A stretch of 64,000 nt of DNA from Paenibacillus sp. 481 (GCF_021223605.1 NZ_CP075175.1:3489501-3553500); one strand, 5' to 3'; numbered from the stretch's first letter, positions 16,932 to 26,363 are shown. Program-made: numbers and translations. Notes: generated by a model from the letters alone, not told the origin.

Positions 16932-17381
16932 TTGAACACGAACAAAAATGAAAATAAACCGTCCCTACTTCAAATTTCTCAAGAATCGAAAGAAAATTCC
17001 GCGCAGGCTATTCAAAATATAAGAAGTTTTAATAATCATTTGGATGAAATTTTTAATAACTATGTCGATAAGGGAGGCTTAGATGATTTAAAAGGGCAAG
17101 GTAAGCCTCTACATGTTTCCGAAGGCAGTGTGTTAGATTCTGTACTTAAAAATGCCAATTACTTACCACCGTGGCTTGAACTTCAGAAGGAAATTAGAAA
17201 TACAATAGCTGCGACAATAGACAAAATAGACAAGGAAGTTGAACGAGATCGGATTGCTATAGCAATTGACGAAATTAATGTTCGCATTCAGTTATACAAC
17301 ACTAAAGTTCCCAGCAGTATATTGCAAAAAGGTTTAATTTCGTTTGAGAATATAAAAACGAAGTACGCGATGTGGGAATAA
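16932..17381 (+). CDS. DUF1992 (DnaJ-homologue C-terminal-like) protein
   Basis: The 149-residue product carries the compact DUF1992 signature: IDEIF-like helix NHLDEIFNNYVDKGGLDDL, then KGQGKPLHV, and VLKNANYLPPWLELQKEI. This domain is also found in human DNAJC28 and its role is not established. I chose the TTG at 16932 because AGGAGGAG ends 6-7 bases before it; the open frame extends upstream to 16743 but that part overlaps the repeat element and has no ribosome site. A terminator follows. Confidence 0.75.
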   Translation: MNTNKNENKPSLLQISQESKENSAQAIQNIRSFNNHLDEIFNNYVDKGGLDDLKGQGKPLHVSEGSVLDSVLKNANYLPPWLELQKEIRNTIAATIDKIDKEVERDRIAIAIDEINVRIQLYNTKVPSSILQKGLISFENIKTKYAMWE

Positions 17382-17448
17382 CCAGTTACAGAGCAGTTAG
17401 AGTGGAAACGGGATATAATAATGGCCCACAAGGAGTATGAAGGGGTTC

Positions 17449-17486
17449 CTTTAAGTAGTCACCACCTACTTAAAGGGCCTTTTTTT
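17449..17486 (+). terminator. Terminator after DUF1992 gene
   Basis: CTTTAAGTAG (17449) pairs perfectly with CTACTTAAAG (17466), followed by GGCC and seven T. Confidence 0.8.
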
Positions 17487-18002
17487 GATTTTAAGAAATG
17501 ACAACAACCAATCTTAAAGAAAATATAAAATTTTTTAAATTTAACACTAAAATATGTTCCTTTGTAATTACAAATATTTTTAGCGAATGATGTCTGAATA
17601 AGGCGTAATGTTGCACTGATTTTTAAATAACATTTAGTAGATTAATTTCTATTTAATATTTATATATCATATTTAATCTATATAACAACTTAATTACCAA
17701 GGAAAAAAGTGGTTTACAAGCCTATTAAATAGGAATAAAATAAAGTTGCAGCTGAACACCACCTACTTCTCCGCTAGAAATTATCAGATATTAATTATCA
17801 CCTGTTCATCTAAGTCGTACACCGCATCCATGACACCTGCAGCTCTATTCAGATTGAACCCGTACAACAAGATGAAATGATTTACGTTACTTTCGTTGTG
17901 GCATTTGCTTATGTGAATTGCAATTACGGCTTATTTGCTCTATTACATAGCGCAATTTACGTAAGTTTAATGTATAAATTTCCTTAACGAGGAGGAAGTC
18001 GT
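17487..18002. other. AT-rich intergenic region before the bacteriocin-like gene
   Basis: No gene is seen. The stretch is strongly AT-rich (runs such as TTTATATATCATATTTAATC near 17660). It must hold the promoter of the bacteriocin-like gene; TATAAA near 17970 is a possible -10, but I see no convincing -35. Confidence 0.5.
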
Positions 18003-18374
18003 ATGTTGTTCAAAGGTACAGTGGTCAAGTCATTAGTCGTTGTCGGTTTATTGGGAGGTCTTGCAACTTCTGCGTTTGCAGCCTCCAGCGAGTACAAGGG
18101 TTGGTCAGAAGGGCAGCAAAGTGCGGTTGTGAGCAAATCAAGTGAGATTAACCCACTTGCTCCTAGACACGTTGGCCGCGCGGAGACTAGAGGCACATTG
18201 AAACGTGCTGTTGGAGAAACATGGTGGAGTGAAAGACATTATACGAGAGCGCGTTTAGAGAGCGGAAGTCTCATTGTCGGAGACAGCGGACGGGTGTGGG
18301 GAACTGGCTATACAAAGGCAGTCTCAGGTTGGGGGCCAATCTTATATTCAGCTAGAACGTACTACGGTCGTTAA
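18003..18374 (+). CDS. Secreted bacteriocin-like peptide, lactococcin-972-like by context
   Basis: The 123-residue protein has a Sec signal peptide (VVKSLVVVGLLGGLATSAFA, cleavage expected after AFA) and a small Gly/Ser/Tyr/Trp-rich mature part ending SARTYYGR with no cysteine. Size class, the basic aromatic C-terminus and the following genes (membrane permease proteins plus an ABC ATPase) match the lactococcin 972 operon plan, although sequence similarity to the classical peptide is weak by eye. That family targets lipid II. GAGGAGG precedes the ATG. A perfect terminator hairpin after the gene would make this gene more abundant than those behind it. Confidence 0.6.
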   Translation: MLFKGTVVKSLVVVGLLGGLATSAFAASSEYKGWSEGQQSAVVSKSSEINPLAPRHVGRAETRGTLKRAVGETWWSERHYTRARLESGSLIVGDSGRVWGTGYTKAVSGWGPILYSARTYYGR

Positions 18375-18380
18375 TTGAAC

Positions 18381-18416
18381 AAGGTGAAACTGCCAGCTGG
18401 CAGTTTCACCTTTTTT
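18381..18416 (+). terminator. Perfect palindromic terminator inside the bacteriocin operon
   Basis: AAGGTGAAACTGCCAG (18381) is followed at once by its exact complement (18397-18412) and a T run. It separates the secreted peptide from the export/immunity genes and probably allows partial read-through. Confidence 0.85.
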
Positions 18417-18434
18417 AAGAAAGGTATTGATAAC

Positions 18435-19484
18435 ATGAACAATTCGACCATAAAGACACTGCGCAATAACGGGATGCTCTGGATTGTGATTTTGTATCTC
18501 TTATTAAGCGTCATCATCGTCGCCACAAGCTTCTATCAGACCAAACATCAAGAGCTGCACACGCTAACCAGAGGCTTATACGATGCCAATAGCTTATCGT
18601 TTACGCTAAACAATCCAGAGCTGGTAGATTGGCGGCAATTGAATACGCCACATGCCTATACGATATTTAAAGAATTGGAAACGACCTCAATTGATGTAAG
18701 GGCCATTTACTATAACAAGAATACATACATTCCGCCCATGATAAAGGGCCAATTTTTCCAAGAGCGTGATTTTTATAACGGAAAAAAAGTTGCCGTTGTC
18801 GGTAAGCAAACCGATGAGTCGCACCTGATTCAACGCGATGGCAAATGGTACTACGACTTTCAAGGTCAATATTTTGAAGTAATCGGTAAGATGGGGGCAT
18901 CCTATCATTCCAAATTAGATACGACCGTTTTATTGAATTTAGATGCAGTTGAGAGTGGGCAGCCTGATTCATCCCGTATTTACGTGTTAAACATGGAAGA
19001 TTTCCGGCCCGTTATGAAAGAAGGCGCCTTAAAGTTGACTCATGCTGACGTTAGCATTCATACGTTTGATCGGGGTGAGCGAGGGGCGCAGCGCTATGTG
19101 GGGACAGGAAATATGGATCAGCATATCTTGTTCATCGTGATTGCACTACTCGTTAGTTCTAGTGTTCTATTTACCCAATATTGGTTAGGCAAAAAAACGA
19201 CCGAAATCAAGGTTCTATGGTTAATGGGAGTCTCGCTTCAACATGTGTATCGGCGATATAGGATTACTTACATCTCGCTTGCCCTACTAGGCTATGGTAG
19301 TGTCTGTGGCATGAGCTATTTGTTATTGATGCCTTATCTAGATCATCATGCATCTCTCAAGATGTATGCCTCCTATTTAGTGTTGGGCTTTGGTGCGGTG
19401 CTGTTATGTGCTTACATTTCGATGTGGTTATGTGAAAAGGTGATAACAAAACAGATCGCGCAGAAAGGTATGCGAGGCCTATGA
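18435..19484 (+). CDS. Bacteriocin-associated membrane protein (permease half 1)
   Basis: The product has one N-terminal membrane helix (LWIVILYLLLSVIIVATSF), an external domain of about 200 residues, and three C-terminal helices (LFIVIALLVSSSVLF, ISLALLGYGSVCGMSYLLL, LVLGFGAVLLCAYISMWL), the FtsX/MacB-like plan also seen in bacteriocin-associated integral membrane proteins. The ATG at 18435 is preferred (AAGAAAGG upstream); the frame is open back to 18375 but that part overlaps the terminator. It overlaps the next gene by 4 bases. Expected role with the following protein and ATPase: immunity or export. Confidence 0.65.
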   Translation: MNNSTIKTLRNNGMLWIVILYLLLSVIIVATSFYQTKHQELHTLTRGLYDANSLSFTLNNPELVDWRQLNTPHAYTIFKELETTSIDVRAIYYNKNTYIPPMIKGQFFQERDFYNGKKVAVVGKQTDESHLIQRDGKWYYDFQGQYFEVIGKMGASYHSKLDTTVLLNLDAVESGQPDSSRIYVLNMEDFRPVMKEGALKLTHADVSIHTFDRGERGAQRYVGTGNMDQHILFIVIALLVSSSVLFTQYWLGKKTTEIKVLWLMGVSLQHVYRRYRITYISLALLGYGSVCGMSYLLLMPYLDHHASLKMYASYLVLGFGAVLLCAYISMWLCEKVITKQIAQKGMRGL

Positions 19485-20764
19485 AAATGATTATGAAGGA
19501 AGTTGGCGAGAGTCTCAAACAGCGCAAAGGATTTACCTTTTTCATTATGCTTCAAATCTTCGTCTTGCTGCTAGCCGTAACCATTTTATTTCTTCATTAT
19601 ATTCAGATTGAGAAAAAGTCAGCTCAGGTTCATGCTTTGCAATCGTTATCAAGCTTTCAGTTATCGGACACGCTGCTTAGCAACAGCGATTTCAACGCCT
19701 TTTTGGATGAGCCAGATTCGCTTCTGCGTTTAAAGAAGTTGTATTCCAACCTAGAACATCAATTAGGGGAAAAGTATATTTATATGTTTACACAACCGAT
19801 TGATATTCGGACTAGCGCTTATCAGGAGAAATTTTTGGTAGGATACGAGGATGGTGTAAAAAGAGAGCCTTTTTTGATCGAGGGTGAAGGTCCTTATCAA
19901 AACGTAAAGGCGATTCAGCTTAATCAACAAGCATGGGAGAGCTACCAAATTAAAATAGCGGACGGTGCTAATTTTTCCGCTGTCGACTTTCAACATCATA
20001 GCCAAGGAATGATTCCTGTGCTGCTTGGAGCTGAATATAGCGGAACATATCAAATTGGTGATCGGTTAGCAGGGAATTATTTATTTAAAGATTTTCAACT
20101 CATCGTCAAAGGATTTATTCAGCCGAATACGCTTGTATTTAACAAAAATAATCCAGAGCTGTATGTAGATCGATATATTGTAATGCCAGCACAACAATTT
20201 GCTGTAGTCCCTGCCGACGAGAAGGAGCTTTATTTTCAACAAATTCATTATTTGCAAATGATTAATGGGACTATTTTTAGTGCGGAAAATGAGTATGTTG
20301 TACGTAGCAAGTTTGAACACATCAAAGCGATTTCTGATTTTCCAGATACGATGTTAATTGGAATGACCAACCTTCCGCTTCATTTTATTTTTGCCGCACT
20401 TAGTCAAAATATGCTGCTGCTAGCGATAATGGCTGTTTCATTGTTCGTCGTCTGTATGTTAAGCATCGCGATTTTAATGAAATCTAAGCTGCAAGATAAT
20501 ATGAACAATTATTCCATTCATCTCGTTTCAGGAGCCACACGAAGCAACTTATTTGCCTATATGTTGGCCGAAATGATCGTATTGCTTGCGATTCCAGGCA
20601 CAATAGCCGTGCAGTTGTATTCAACAGTAATTGATGTTCATGTTGGAACGTATGCGTTGTTAGTTGCAGCTTGTATAGGCTGCATGTTGATGTTAAGTGC
20701 AGCTCCAATCTATTATCAATTCCGCAAATGGCCGGTAAGCATGCTTCTAAAACGAACGGGGTGA
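19481..20764 (+). CDS. Bacteriocin-associated membrane protein (permease half 2)
   Basis: Architecture repeats that of the preceding gene: an N-terminal helix (FFIMLQIFVLLLAVTILFL), an external domain (about residues 40-300), then three helices (MLLLAIMAVSLFVVCMLSIAI, MIVLLAIPGTIAVQLY, ALLVAACIGCMLMLSAAPI). In lactococcin-972-type loci a single large membrane protein usually fills this role; here the function seems divided between two proteins. Start overlaps the previous stop (ATGA), and the ATPase gene follows within 5 bases, so the three are translated as a unit. Confidence 0.65.
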   Translation: MKMIMKEVGESLKQRKGFTFFIMLQIFVLLLAVTILFLHYIQIEKKSAQVHALQSLSSFQLSDTLLSNSDFNAFLDEPDSLLRLKKLYSNLEHQLGEKYIYMFTQPIDIRTSAYQEKFLVGYEDGVKREPFLIEGEGPYQNVKAIQLNQQAWESYQIKIADGANFSAVDFQHHSQGMIPVLLGAEYSGTYQIGDRLAGNYLFKDFQLIVKGFIQPNTLVFNKNNPELYVDRYIVMPAQQFAVVPADEKELYFQQIHYLQMINGTIFSAENEYVVRSKFEHIKAISDFPDTMLIGMTNLPLHFIFAALSQNMLLLAIMAVSLFVVCMLSIAILMKSKLQDNMNNYSIHLVSGATRSNLFAYMLAEMIVLLAIPGTIAVQLYSTVIDVHVGTYALLVAACIGCMLMLSAAPIYYQFRKWPVSMLLKRTG

Positions 20765-20768
20765 TCGC

Positions 20769-21464
20769 GTGATTCACATTCAAGATATGAAAAAAAGCTT
20801 CGCCGTAGGGAAACAAACGTTAGAGGTGCTCAAAGGAATTAACCTCGTTATCAATCAAGGCGAAATGATTGCCATTATGGGGAGAAGCGGCTCTGGAAAA
20901 TCGACTTTATTGCATATTATTGCAGGCCTAGATAAAGCGGACAGCGGAAGCTATCAACATCGTGAGTGGCAAATGACGGATAAGAATATGGATGAATTAG
21001 CAGCATTTAGAAAAGAGCATATCGGGTTTGTGTTGCAAAATTACGCGTTGATCGATAGTAAAAATGTGTTTGAAAATGTAGCGCTGCCTTTACGCTACAG
21101 CAAGCTGCCGAAGCGCGATATCCAAGCGAAGGTTGAACAAGCTCTGCGGGTAGTGGGAATAAGCGATCTCACCAACAAATCGATTGACATGCTGTCTGGA
21201 GGGGAAATGCAGCGGGTCGCCATCGCACGGGCAATCGTGCAGGACCCTGAGTTATTATTGGCAGACGAGCCGACAGGCTCGTTGGATGAGCAGACGGAAC
21301 AAGATGTTTTGGTGTTGTTCAAGGAATTGAATGCGCAGGGAAAGACGATTATTATCGTCACCCATGATCAGCAAGTTGCGGCGATATGCGATAAAATATA
21401 CTACATTAAAGAAGGTGTATGCACGGAGGTTGTAACCGATCGCCGGATTGAGCAATACGGCTAG
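20769..21464 (+). CDS. ABC transporter ATPase, MacB/LolD type
   Basis: The 231-residue ATPase has Walker [10 protein letters not shown], a Q-loop in [11 protein letters not shown], signature [14 protein letters not shown] and Walker [14 protein letters not shown], with the switch histidine in VTHDQQVA. The [11 protein letters not shown] form is typical of ATPases paired with FtsX-like permeases (lipoprotein release, bacteriocin immunity), matching its two partner genes. It starts with GTG; a bidirectional terminator closes the operon at 21514. Confidence 0.88.
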   Translation: MIHIQDMKKSFAVGKQTLEVLKGINLVINQGEMIAIMGRSGSGKSTLLHIIAGLDKADSGSYQHREWQMTDKNMDELAAFRKEHIGFVLQNYALIDSKNVFENVALPLRYSKLPKRDIQAKVEQALRVVGISDLTNKSIDMLSGGEMQRVAIARAIVQDPELLLADEPTGSLDEQTEQDVLVLFKELNAQGKTIIIVTHDQQVAAICDKIYYIKEGVCTEVVTDRRIEQYG

Positions 21465-21513
21465 TGATATGCGCTAACGGATGATGGGCGTTAATAGATG
21501 TATCGTGTAAAAA

Positions 21514-21550
21514 GAACACCCGCTCTTTCAAAGGAAAGAGCGGGTGTTTC
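21514..21550. terminator. Bidirectional terminator between convergent genes
   Basis: GAACACCCGCTCTTTC pairs perfectly over 15 bases with GAAAGAGCGGGTGTTT; A run before and T run after serve both the ABC gene (plus) and the MFS gene (minus). Confidence 0.85.
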
Positions 21551-21579
21551 GTTCCGTATACAATTAACTCGTTGCGAAC

Positions 21580-22824
21580 TCAATCGGTCCGACGAAGCTT
21601 CTTCCCTTTCCATACAATCGCAACTGCAATAATGAGACCGATTAAGCTCATGACGCCCATAATCGATTGAATCGCAAATCCGACTGACAGTAGCACCGCG
21701 ATCACGATATGCGCAACCGGATCAAAAGCATTTTGCGACATCGAGACGATCCCCATGACGCGACCCATTTTGTCCGTGTCCGTCGTTTCTTGAATAATGA
21801 CTTCACTCGTAATAAACGTAACAAAGCTGCTTAATCCGATGAACATGGCAATTAGAACTAACCATATCAATGAAGAAGTCTGACTAAATACAAACATAAG
21901 TATTAACGACATAATTAAACATACAGATACAATTGCACCGCGCTTTTTTCGCAATAAAAAGACCGATAGACCAACGGTAGCCACTAACGAACCTAACGAA
22001 AATGCGCTTTCTAAGAAGCTAACGTGCAACGGAGTTCCGTCCATTGATTTTACGATAATAGGCAGGCTTAAAAATAAAGGCCCCAAGATGAACAGATTAA
22101 TCATAATAATGATTAAAATGCTGGAAATATGCAGAGGGGACTGTTTAACGTAAACCCAACCCTCGATAAAATCGGCCTTAAAGCTTTGTTTATGCTCACG
22201 CTGCTCAGGCACGGGGTCTTGAATGATTTTAGGGAAAATAAATAGACAGTGAACGAGCTTGGCAATAGCTGCGATCAATAAAGCTAGCGAGATCGAATAG
22301 TAATTCATAATAATACCTGACACGATAGGTCCGGTAAAAAATATGAGCTCTGAAGCGCTATGCATCACCGTATTCGCGCGCTGCAATTGAGATTTATCAA
22401 CGAGTTGGGGAATGATGGATGTGGCCGCTGGGTAATAAATGCCTTCCGTTAATCCCATCACAAAGCAAATCAGTAATAGCGTTGTAAACGTTAAAGCTTG
22501 GTTGCTTTCAAGCATATATAATACGAATAACAGCGCAGTTGTAATGATGCCTGCGATAAACATGAGTTTCGATTTGCGTACACGATCGGCAAGCACGCCG
22601 CCGAACAGCATCATACATATACGTGGAATGGATGCAACCACAATGACCAAGCCTAAGTATTGCGGGAGCTTTAATTCAGCTACGACATACCACGATATCG
22701 TGCTTATAAAGATGGAGAAGCTTAAAATAGCTAACAGATTCGATACCCATAGCGCGCTGTAAGCTCTATTTTTGAATAAACTGCGTGACTCCGTATGTTC
22801 TACATTTCTTGCTGACTGACTCAT
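21580..22824 (-). CDS. MFS transporter
   Basis: A 414-residue membrane protein with about 12 hydrophobic segments and the family-typical loop between helices 2 and 3 (MLFGGVLADRVRKSKLM). It resembles drug-efflux MFS members of the DHA3/MefA type: NRAYSALWVSNLLAILSFSIFIS near the start and long paired helices throughout. The substrate is unknown. The gene is translated from an ATG that overlaps the stop of a MarR-type regulator by 4 bases, so expression is likely relieved when that repressor binds a ligand. Confidence 0.85.
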   Translation of the reverse strand: MSQSARNVEHTESRSLFKNRAYSALWVSNLLAILSFSIFISTISWYVVAELKLPQYLGLVIVVASIPRICMMLFGGVLADRVRKSKLMFIAGIITTALLFVLYMLESNQALTFTTLLLICFVMGLTEGIYYPAATSIIPQLVDKSQLQRANTVMHSASELIFFTGPIVSGIIMNYYSISLALLIAAIAKLVHCLFIFPKIIQDPVPEQREHKQSFKADFIEGWVYVKQSPLHISSILIIIMINLFILGPLFLSLPIIVKSMDGTPLHVSFLESAFSLGSLVATVGLSVFLLRKKRGAIVSVCLIMSLILMFVFSQTSSLIWLVLIAMFIGLSSFVTFITSEVIIQETTDTDKMGRVMGIVSMSQNAFDPVAHIVIAVLLSVGFAIQSIMGVMSLIGLIIAVAIVWKGKKLRRTD

Positions 22825-23273
22825 GATTCCTCCTGATTTTTTCCTTTCATCGTGTGCGTAATCGATTCCATTACGTGCACAAGATGCTCTAGCTGCTTCA
22901 ATTCAACTTTGGAAAAATATTTTTGAATGAGTGTTTCTGTAGTGTGATCCATATCTTTTGCAAATTGCTGACCTTTAACACCTAGCAAAATAAACGATTC
23001 ACGCCGATTGTTCGGGTTGACCTGTTTATAAATCATTTCTTTGCTTTCTAATTTAGATAGAAGCTGGCTGACGGCACTTTTGGATACCCCTAAATAGTCC
23101 ACGAGTGCGGAGGAAGTAATATGCTCACGGCTGGCAAGATAAAACATGACTAACTCCTGTGAAAACGTTAAGTTGTATGAATCTAACCGAGTTGACTCTT
23201 TGAACAGCAAAGCATCCAAATTGTCAGAAGCATTAAAAAATTTATTTACAACATCGCGGTATGGATTGTGCAA
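22821..23273 (-). CDS. MarR-family transcriptional regulator
   Basis: The 150-residue protein has a winged helix: LVMFYLASREHITSSALVDYLGVSKSAVSQLLSKLE as helix-turn-helix, then a wing with NNRRESFILL. Start is a TTG (23273) with AAAGGATG upstream; no ATG fits. It probably represses its own two-gene operon and responds to a small toxic molecule pumped by the MFS protein. A possible operator lies just upstream. Confidence 0.88.
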   Translation of the reverse strand: MHNPYRDVVNKFFNASDNLDALLFKESTRLDSYNLTFSQELVMFYLASREHITSSALVDYLGVSKSAVSQLLSKLESKEMIYKQVNPNNRRESFILLGVKGQQFAKDMDHTTETLIQKYFSKVELKQLEHLVHVMESITHTMKGKNQEES

Positions 23274-23286
23274 TGATAAGCATCCT

Positions 23287-23358
23287 TTCTGAACTTAAGT
23301 ATCTGAACTTAAAATTCTTAAAATTAATTATAATGTTAAGTTAAGTGAACTAAACTAT
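23287..23358 (-). promoter_or_regulatory. Repeated AACTTAA sites upstream of the MarR gene
   Basis: Two CTGAACTTAA direct copies 14 bases apart (about 23290 and 23304) and the inverted GTTAAGTTAAGTGAAC (about 23334) surround TATAAT (minus strand, about 23330). This is the kind of clustered dyad a MarR dimer would bind over its own promoter. Confidence 0.5.
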
Positions 23359-23517
23359 TAGCTAGTGACTATTTTACTGTATACGAAATGAGTTGTAAAG
23401 AGGATGAAAGGCAGGAGAAATAGAACTATTTTTCAGAAAATAGTCTGAAATTTAGATGCAAAATCTTTTCGCTTTCATATAATCTAGTAATCTTCCAAGA
23501 GAAGGGGTGTGAAATAG

Positions 23518-23781
23518 ATGGAAGAAAATACAGTTCAATCCGTTCCGATTACGATTGTATACGCTGGTTACGGCGTTTGGAATAGTGTGAATGATGCAAC
23601 ACAGGCAATTCGAAATGCTTATTTTTTAAGAGGCGTGCGTAATTTTTATGCAAGCAACAATTGGGCGGGTGATCCTGCCCCAGGTGAGCGTAAATATTTG
23701 TTTATCGTGTGGACGCACAATGGCGTTACGAGCTCTGCTGTTGTTGGGGAAGATGACTCAAGGGGCGTTTGGTTGCCATAA
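23518..23781 (+). CDS. Small protein of unknown function
   Basis: An 87-residue product with no signal peptide; the sequence is strand-rich (VPITIVYAGYGVW, KYLFIVWTHNG) with a GDPAPGERKYL motif. The pattern G-D-P-x-P-G-x-x-K-x-L followed by a strand recalls small beta domains seen in diverse eukaryotic and bacterial proteins, but I cannot name a family with confidence. GAGAAGGGGTG precedes the ATG. It is monocistronic: a hairpin follows 28 bases after the stop. Confidence 0.6.
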   Translation: MEENTVQSVPITIVYAGYGVWNSVNDATQAIRNAYFLRGVRNFYASNNWAGDPAPGERKYLFIVWTHNGVTSSAVVGEDDSRGVWLP

Positions 23782-23808
23782 GTGATTTTTGAAAATAGTT
23801 GATGAAAG

Positions 23809-23842
23809 CCGGGCATTTGATCGAAAAGGATCGGGTGTCCGG
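23809..23842 (+). terminator. Terminator-like hairpin after the 87-residue gene
   Basis: CCGGGCATTTGATC (23809) pairs with GATCGGGTGTCCGG (23829) through mixed Watson-Crick and G-U pairs, followed by TTTGTTTG. Confidence 0.55.
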
Positions 23843-24353
23843 TTTGTTTGTATATGGTGGACAAACATTTAATATGTCTATACAAAAGTGGACAGAAAGG
23901 GGGATATCGGGAGACTTCGTTTTAATACGGGAAAAATCCGTATATAGATATTTGGGGAATGATATTGACTATATGTGGAGTGGGGGAGGTTGGGCTTGAT
24001 GTGTCTCCTTTTGAGAATAGTGTCCACTATTTGAAAGACATATTGTTATTGAATTCCACAAGAGAAGGACATTGAAGTATATGTATAAGACTTTATATGT
24101 TTCAATTTATATATAACTGTTTATATATATGACATACATATATGACTTATATATGACTTATATATGACTTACATATATGATTTGCAAGTGATTCATGCGA
24201 TTCAACATACGTGTAACTGCCACTACGCTAGGCCGCTAAACCTTTTGTTTCCCCCATGTTTTAAGGGAAAGTGCCACAGTTTATCATTTTCGATAATCAC
24301 GCATGATTAAAGCGCGTACAGCTAGGCAAATCTGACAATGAGGTGATCTATGC
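23843..24353. other. Intergenic region with AT-rich short repeats
   Basis: A 66-codon open frame (23799-23999) overlaps the hairpin and lacks a good ribosome site, so I do not call it. From about 24080 to 24180 there are irregular TATATGACTTA repeats (three or four copies). The last 100 bases should hold the opuC promoter, but I see no consensus boxes. Confidence 0.5.
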
Positions 24354-25700
24354 ATGATTGAATTTAAACAGGTGATGAAGGTTTATGACGACGGCTTTGA
24401 GGCGTTGAAAAATATTAATCTAACGTTTAAGCAGGGCGAGCTTACGGTTCTTATTGGGCCGAGCGGCTGCGGGAAATCGACGACGATGAAGATGATTAAT
24501 CGTCTGGTGGTGCCGTCCAGCGGGAAGGTGCTGGTGAACGGCAAAGATATTGGGCAGCAAAATCCAGTTGAGCTGCGCCGCAACATTGGTTATGTCATTC
24601 AACATATTGGATTGTTTCCGCATATGACGATTGGGAAAAATGTAGCGGTTGTCCCGAATTTGAAAAAGTGGGACAAGGAGCGCATTGAGCAGCGCGTGGA
24701 TGAGCTGCTGCGGTTGGTGAATTTGGACCCTGACGTGTATCGGGATCGATATCCGTCGGAGTTAAGTGGTGGGCAGCAGCAGCGCATCGGCATTATTCGG
24801 GCGTTTGCGACTGATCCGGATATCATTTTGATGGACGAGCCGTTCAGTGCCTTGGACCCGATTAGTCGTGAGCAGTTGCAGGATGAGTTGGTTCGTATGC
24901 AGCAGGAGCTGAATAAGACTATTGTGTTTGTGACGCATGATATGGATGAAGCGATTAAAATTGCGGATACGATCGTCTTGATGCAAGACGGTGAGGTTGT
25001 GCAATCCGGTTCGCCGGAATCGATTCTCCGGCGTCCTGCTAATGATTTTGTGCGCTCGTTTATCGGGCAGAAGCGGATGGACGGTGGTAGCGGCTACGAT
25101 ATTCCGGTCGTAGACGAGGTGATGGTACCGCAGCCTGCGACGGCAGCTCCGACGCGTGGCTTGGCAGAGGCGATAAAAATGATGGAGCGCCGTAAGGTTG
25201 ATTCTTTGTTTATTGTGGAGCGGGATGGAACGCTGCAAGGCATCGTTTCCATTTATAACGTGTTGGATCAATATGGAGAAGAAGGTAAGACGGTACGGGA
25301 TGTGATGAAGCCGATCGGTTATGAGGTGCGCCAAGGAACGCCATTGCCAGAGGCGGTGGAAATGATGACGAAGCATGGTCTGACCAACTTGGCGATTGTG
25401 GATGATCACAATCGGCTTAAAGGTCTGATTACGCGCGGCAGTATCGTCAAGCATTTGTCGGAGGTGTATCCGATGATTACGGAGCAGGCGGCTACGGCGG
25501 CCCCGATGTTTAGCCGTGCCGAGTATGCCGAGCCTATTGAGCTAACAGAGCCTACTAAGCTAACTGAGCCCGCCGAGAATGTCGAGCCTAATGAGCTTAC
25601 AGAAAATGCTGAGCCTACCGAGCCTACTGAGCTAACTGAGCCTACTGAGTTAGGTGAGTCTTCCGAGTCCACGGGGCATGCGCTCGAAAAGGAGGCATAA
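24354..25700 (+). CDS. opuCA: Osmoprotectant ABC transporter ATPase, OpuCA-like
   Basis: ATPase of a glycine-betaine/carnitine/choline importer. Walker A GPSGCGKST, signature LSGGQQQRIGI, Walker B IILMDEPFSALDP. Two CBS domains follow (about residues 250-370: VDSLFIVERDGTLQGIVS and LTNLAIVDDHNRLKGLI), which sense ionic strength or nucleotides in this family. The last 60 residues are a Glu/Pro/Thr repeat (LTEPTKLTEPAENVEP and variants), outside the known fold and another low-complexity expansion. GAGGTGAT precedes the ATG; opuCB starts 3 bases after the stop. Confidence 0.93.
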   Translation: MIEFKQVMKVYDDGFEALKNINLTFKQGELTVLIGPSGCGKSTTMKMINRLVVPSSGKVLVNGKDIGQQNPVELRRNIGYVIQHIGLFPHMTIGKNVAVVPNLKKWDKERIEQRVDELLRLVNLDPDVYRDRYPSELSGGQQQRIGIIRAFATDPDIILMDEPFSALDPISREQLQDELVRMQQELNKTIVFVTHDMDEAIKIADTIVLMQDGEVVQSGSPESILRRPANDFVRSFIGQKRMDGGSGYDIPVVDEVMVPQPATAAPTRGLAEAIKMMERRKVDSLFIVERDGTLQGIVSIYNVLDQYGEEGKTVRDVMKPIGYEVRQGTPLPEAVEMMTKHGLTNLAIVDDHNRLKGLITRGSIVKHLSEVYPMITEQAATAAPMFSRAEYAEPIELTEPTKLTEPAENVEPNELTENAEPTEPTELTEPTELGESSESTGHALEKEA

Positions 25701-25703
25701 CGA

Positions 25704-26363
25704 ATGAATGCGGTTCTTAGCTTTATTCAACAGCGCAGCGCCGATATTGGCGTGGCGTTTCAAGAGCATTTGATTATTTCGTTAGCAGCGGTGTTGCTTG
25801 GCTGTGTACTCTCTATTCCGCTGGGCATCGTGTTGGTGTACAACCGCTTTGGCTGGTTGAACAGCTTCGTGTTCTTTGTGGCAAATTTGCTGCAAACGGT
25901 GCCGAGTTTGGCGCTGCTGGCGATATTAATTCCGTTTATGGGAATTGGGATGAAGCCCGCGATTGTCGCGTTGTTCTTGTACTCGATTATGCCGATTTTG
26001 CGGAATACATATGATGGCTTCCATTCGGTTGATCGCGGCGTGCTGGAATCTGCACGTGGGATGGGGTATGGCACGTTTCAACGCATCGCGCAAATTCAGC
26101 TGCCGTTGGCGCTGCCTTATATCATGTCCGGCGTGCGAATTACGACGGTGTACATTATTAGCTGGGCGACGTTGGCGACACTTATTGGGGCTGGTGGACT
26201 TGGACAGCTTATCGTGTCGGGCCTAGGTGTGAATAAGCCAGAGATGATTGTAGTTGGCGCTGTCGGTGCCATTGTGCTGGCATTAATTGCGGATGCGTTG
26301 CTGGGCTTGTTGGAAAAAGCGTTAACGCGTCGATTTGGCCGTTCGAGCAGTGTGACGGCGTAA
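25704..26363 (+). CDS. opuCB: Osmoprotectant ABC transporter permease, OpuCB-like
   Basis: A 219-residue permease with five or six membrane segments and the EAA-type loop that meets the ATPase (VLESARGMGYGTFQRIAQIQLP). The motif NLLQTVPSLALLAILIPFMGIG is characteristic of OpuC/OpuB permeases. It heads a tandem with OpuCC and OpuCD. Its stop codon is the first TAA of a 42-base tandem repeat, so expansion of that array has reached the end of the gene. Confidence 0.92.
   Translation: MNAVLSFIQQRSADIGVAFQEHLIISLAAVLLGCVLSIPLGIVLVYNRFGWLNSFVFFVANLLQTVPSLALLAILIPFMGIGMKPAIVALFLYSIMPILRNTYDGFHSVDRGVLESARGMGYGTFQRIAQIQLPLALPYIMSGVRITTVYIISWATLATLIGAGGLGQLIVSGLGVNKPEMIVVGAVGAIVLALIADALLGLLEKALTRRFGRSSSVTA

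Noticed and set aside
23799-23999. A 66-codon open frame after the 87-residue gene
   Set aside because: It begins inside the spacer before a terminator-like hairpin and has no ribosome site; composition is not convincing.
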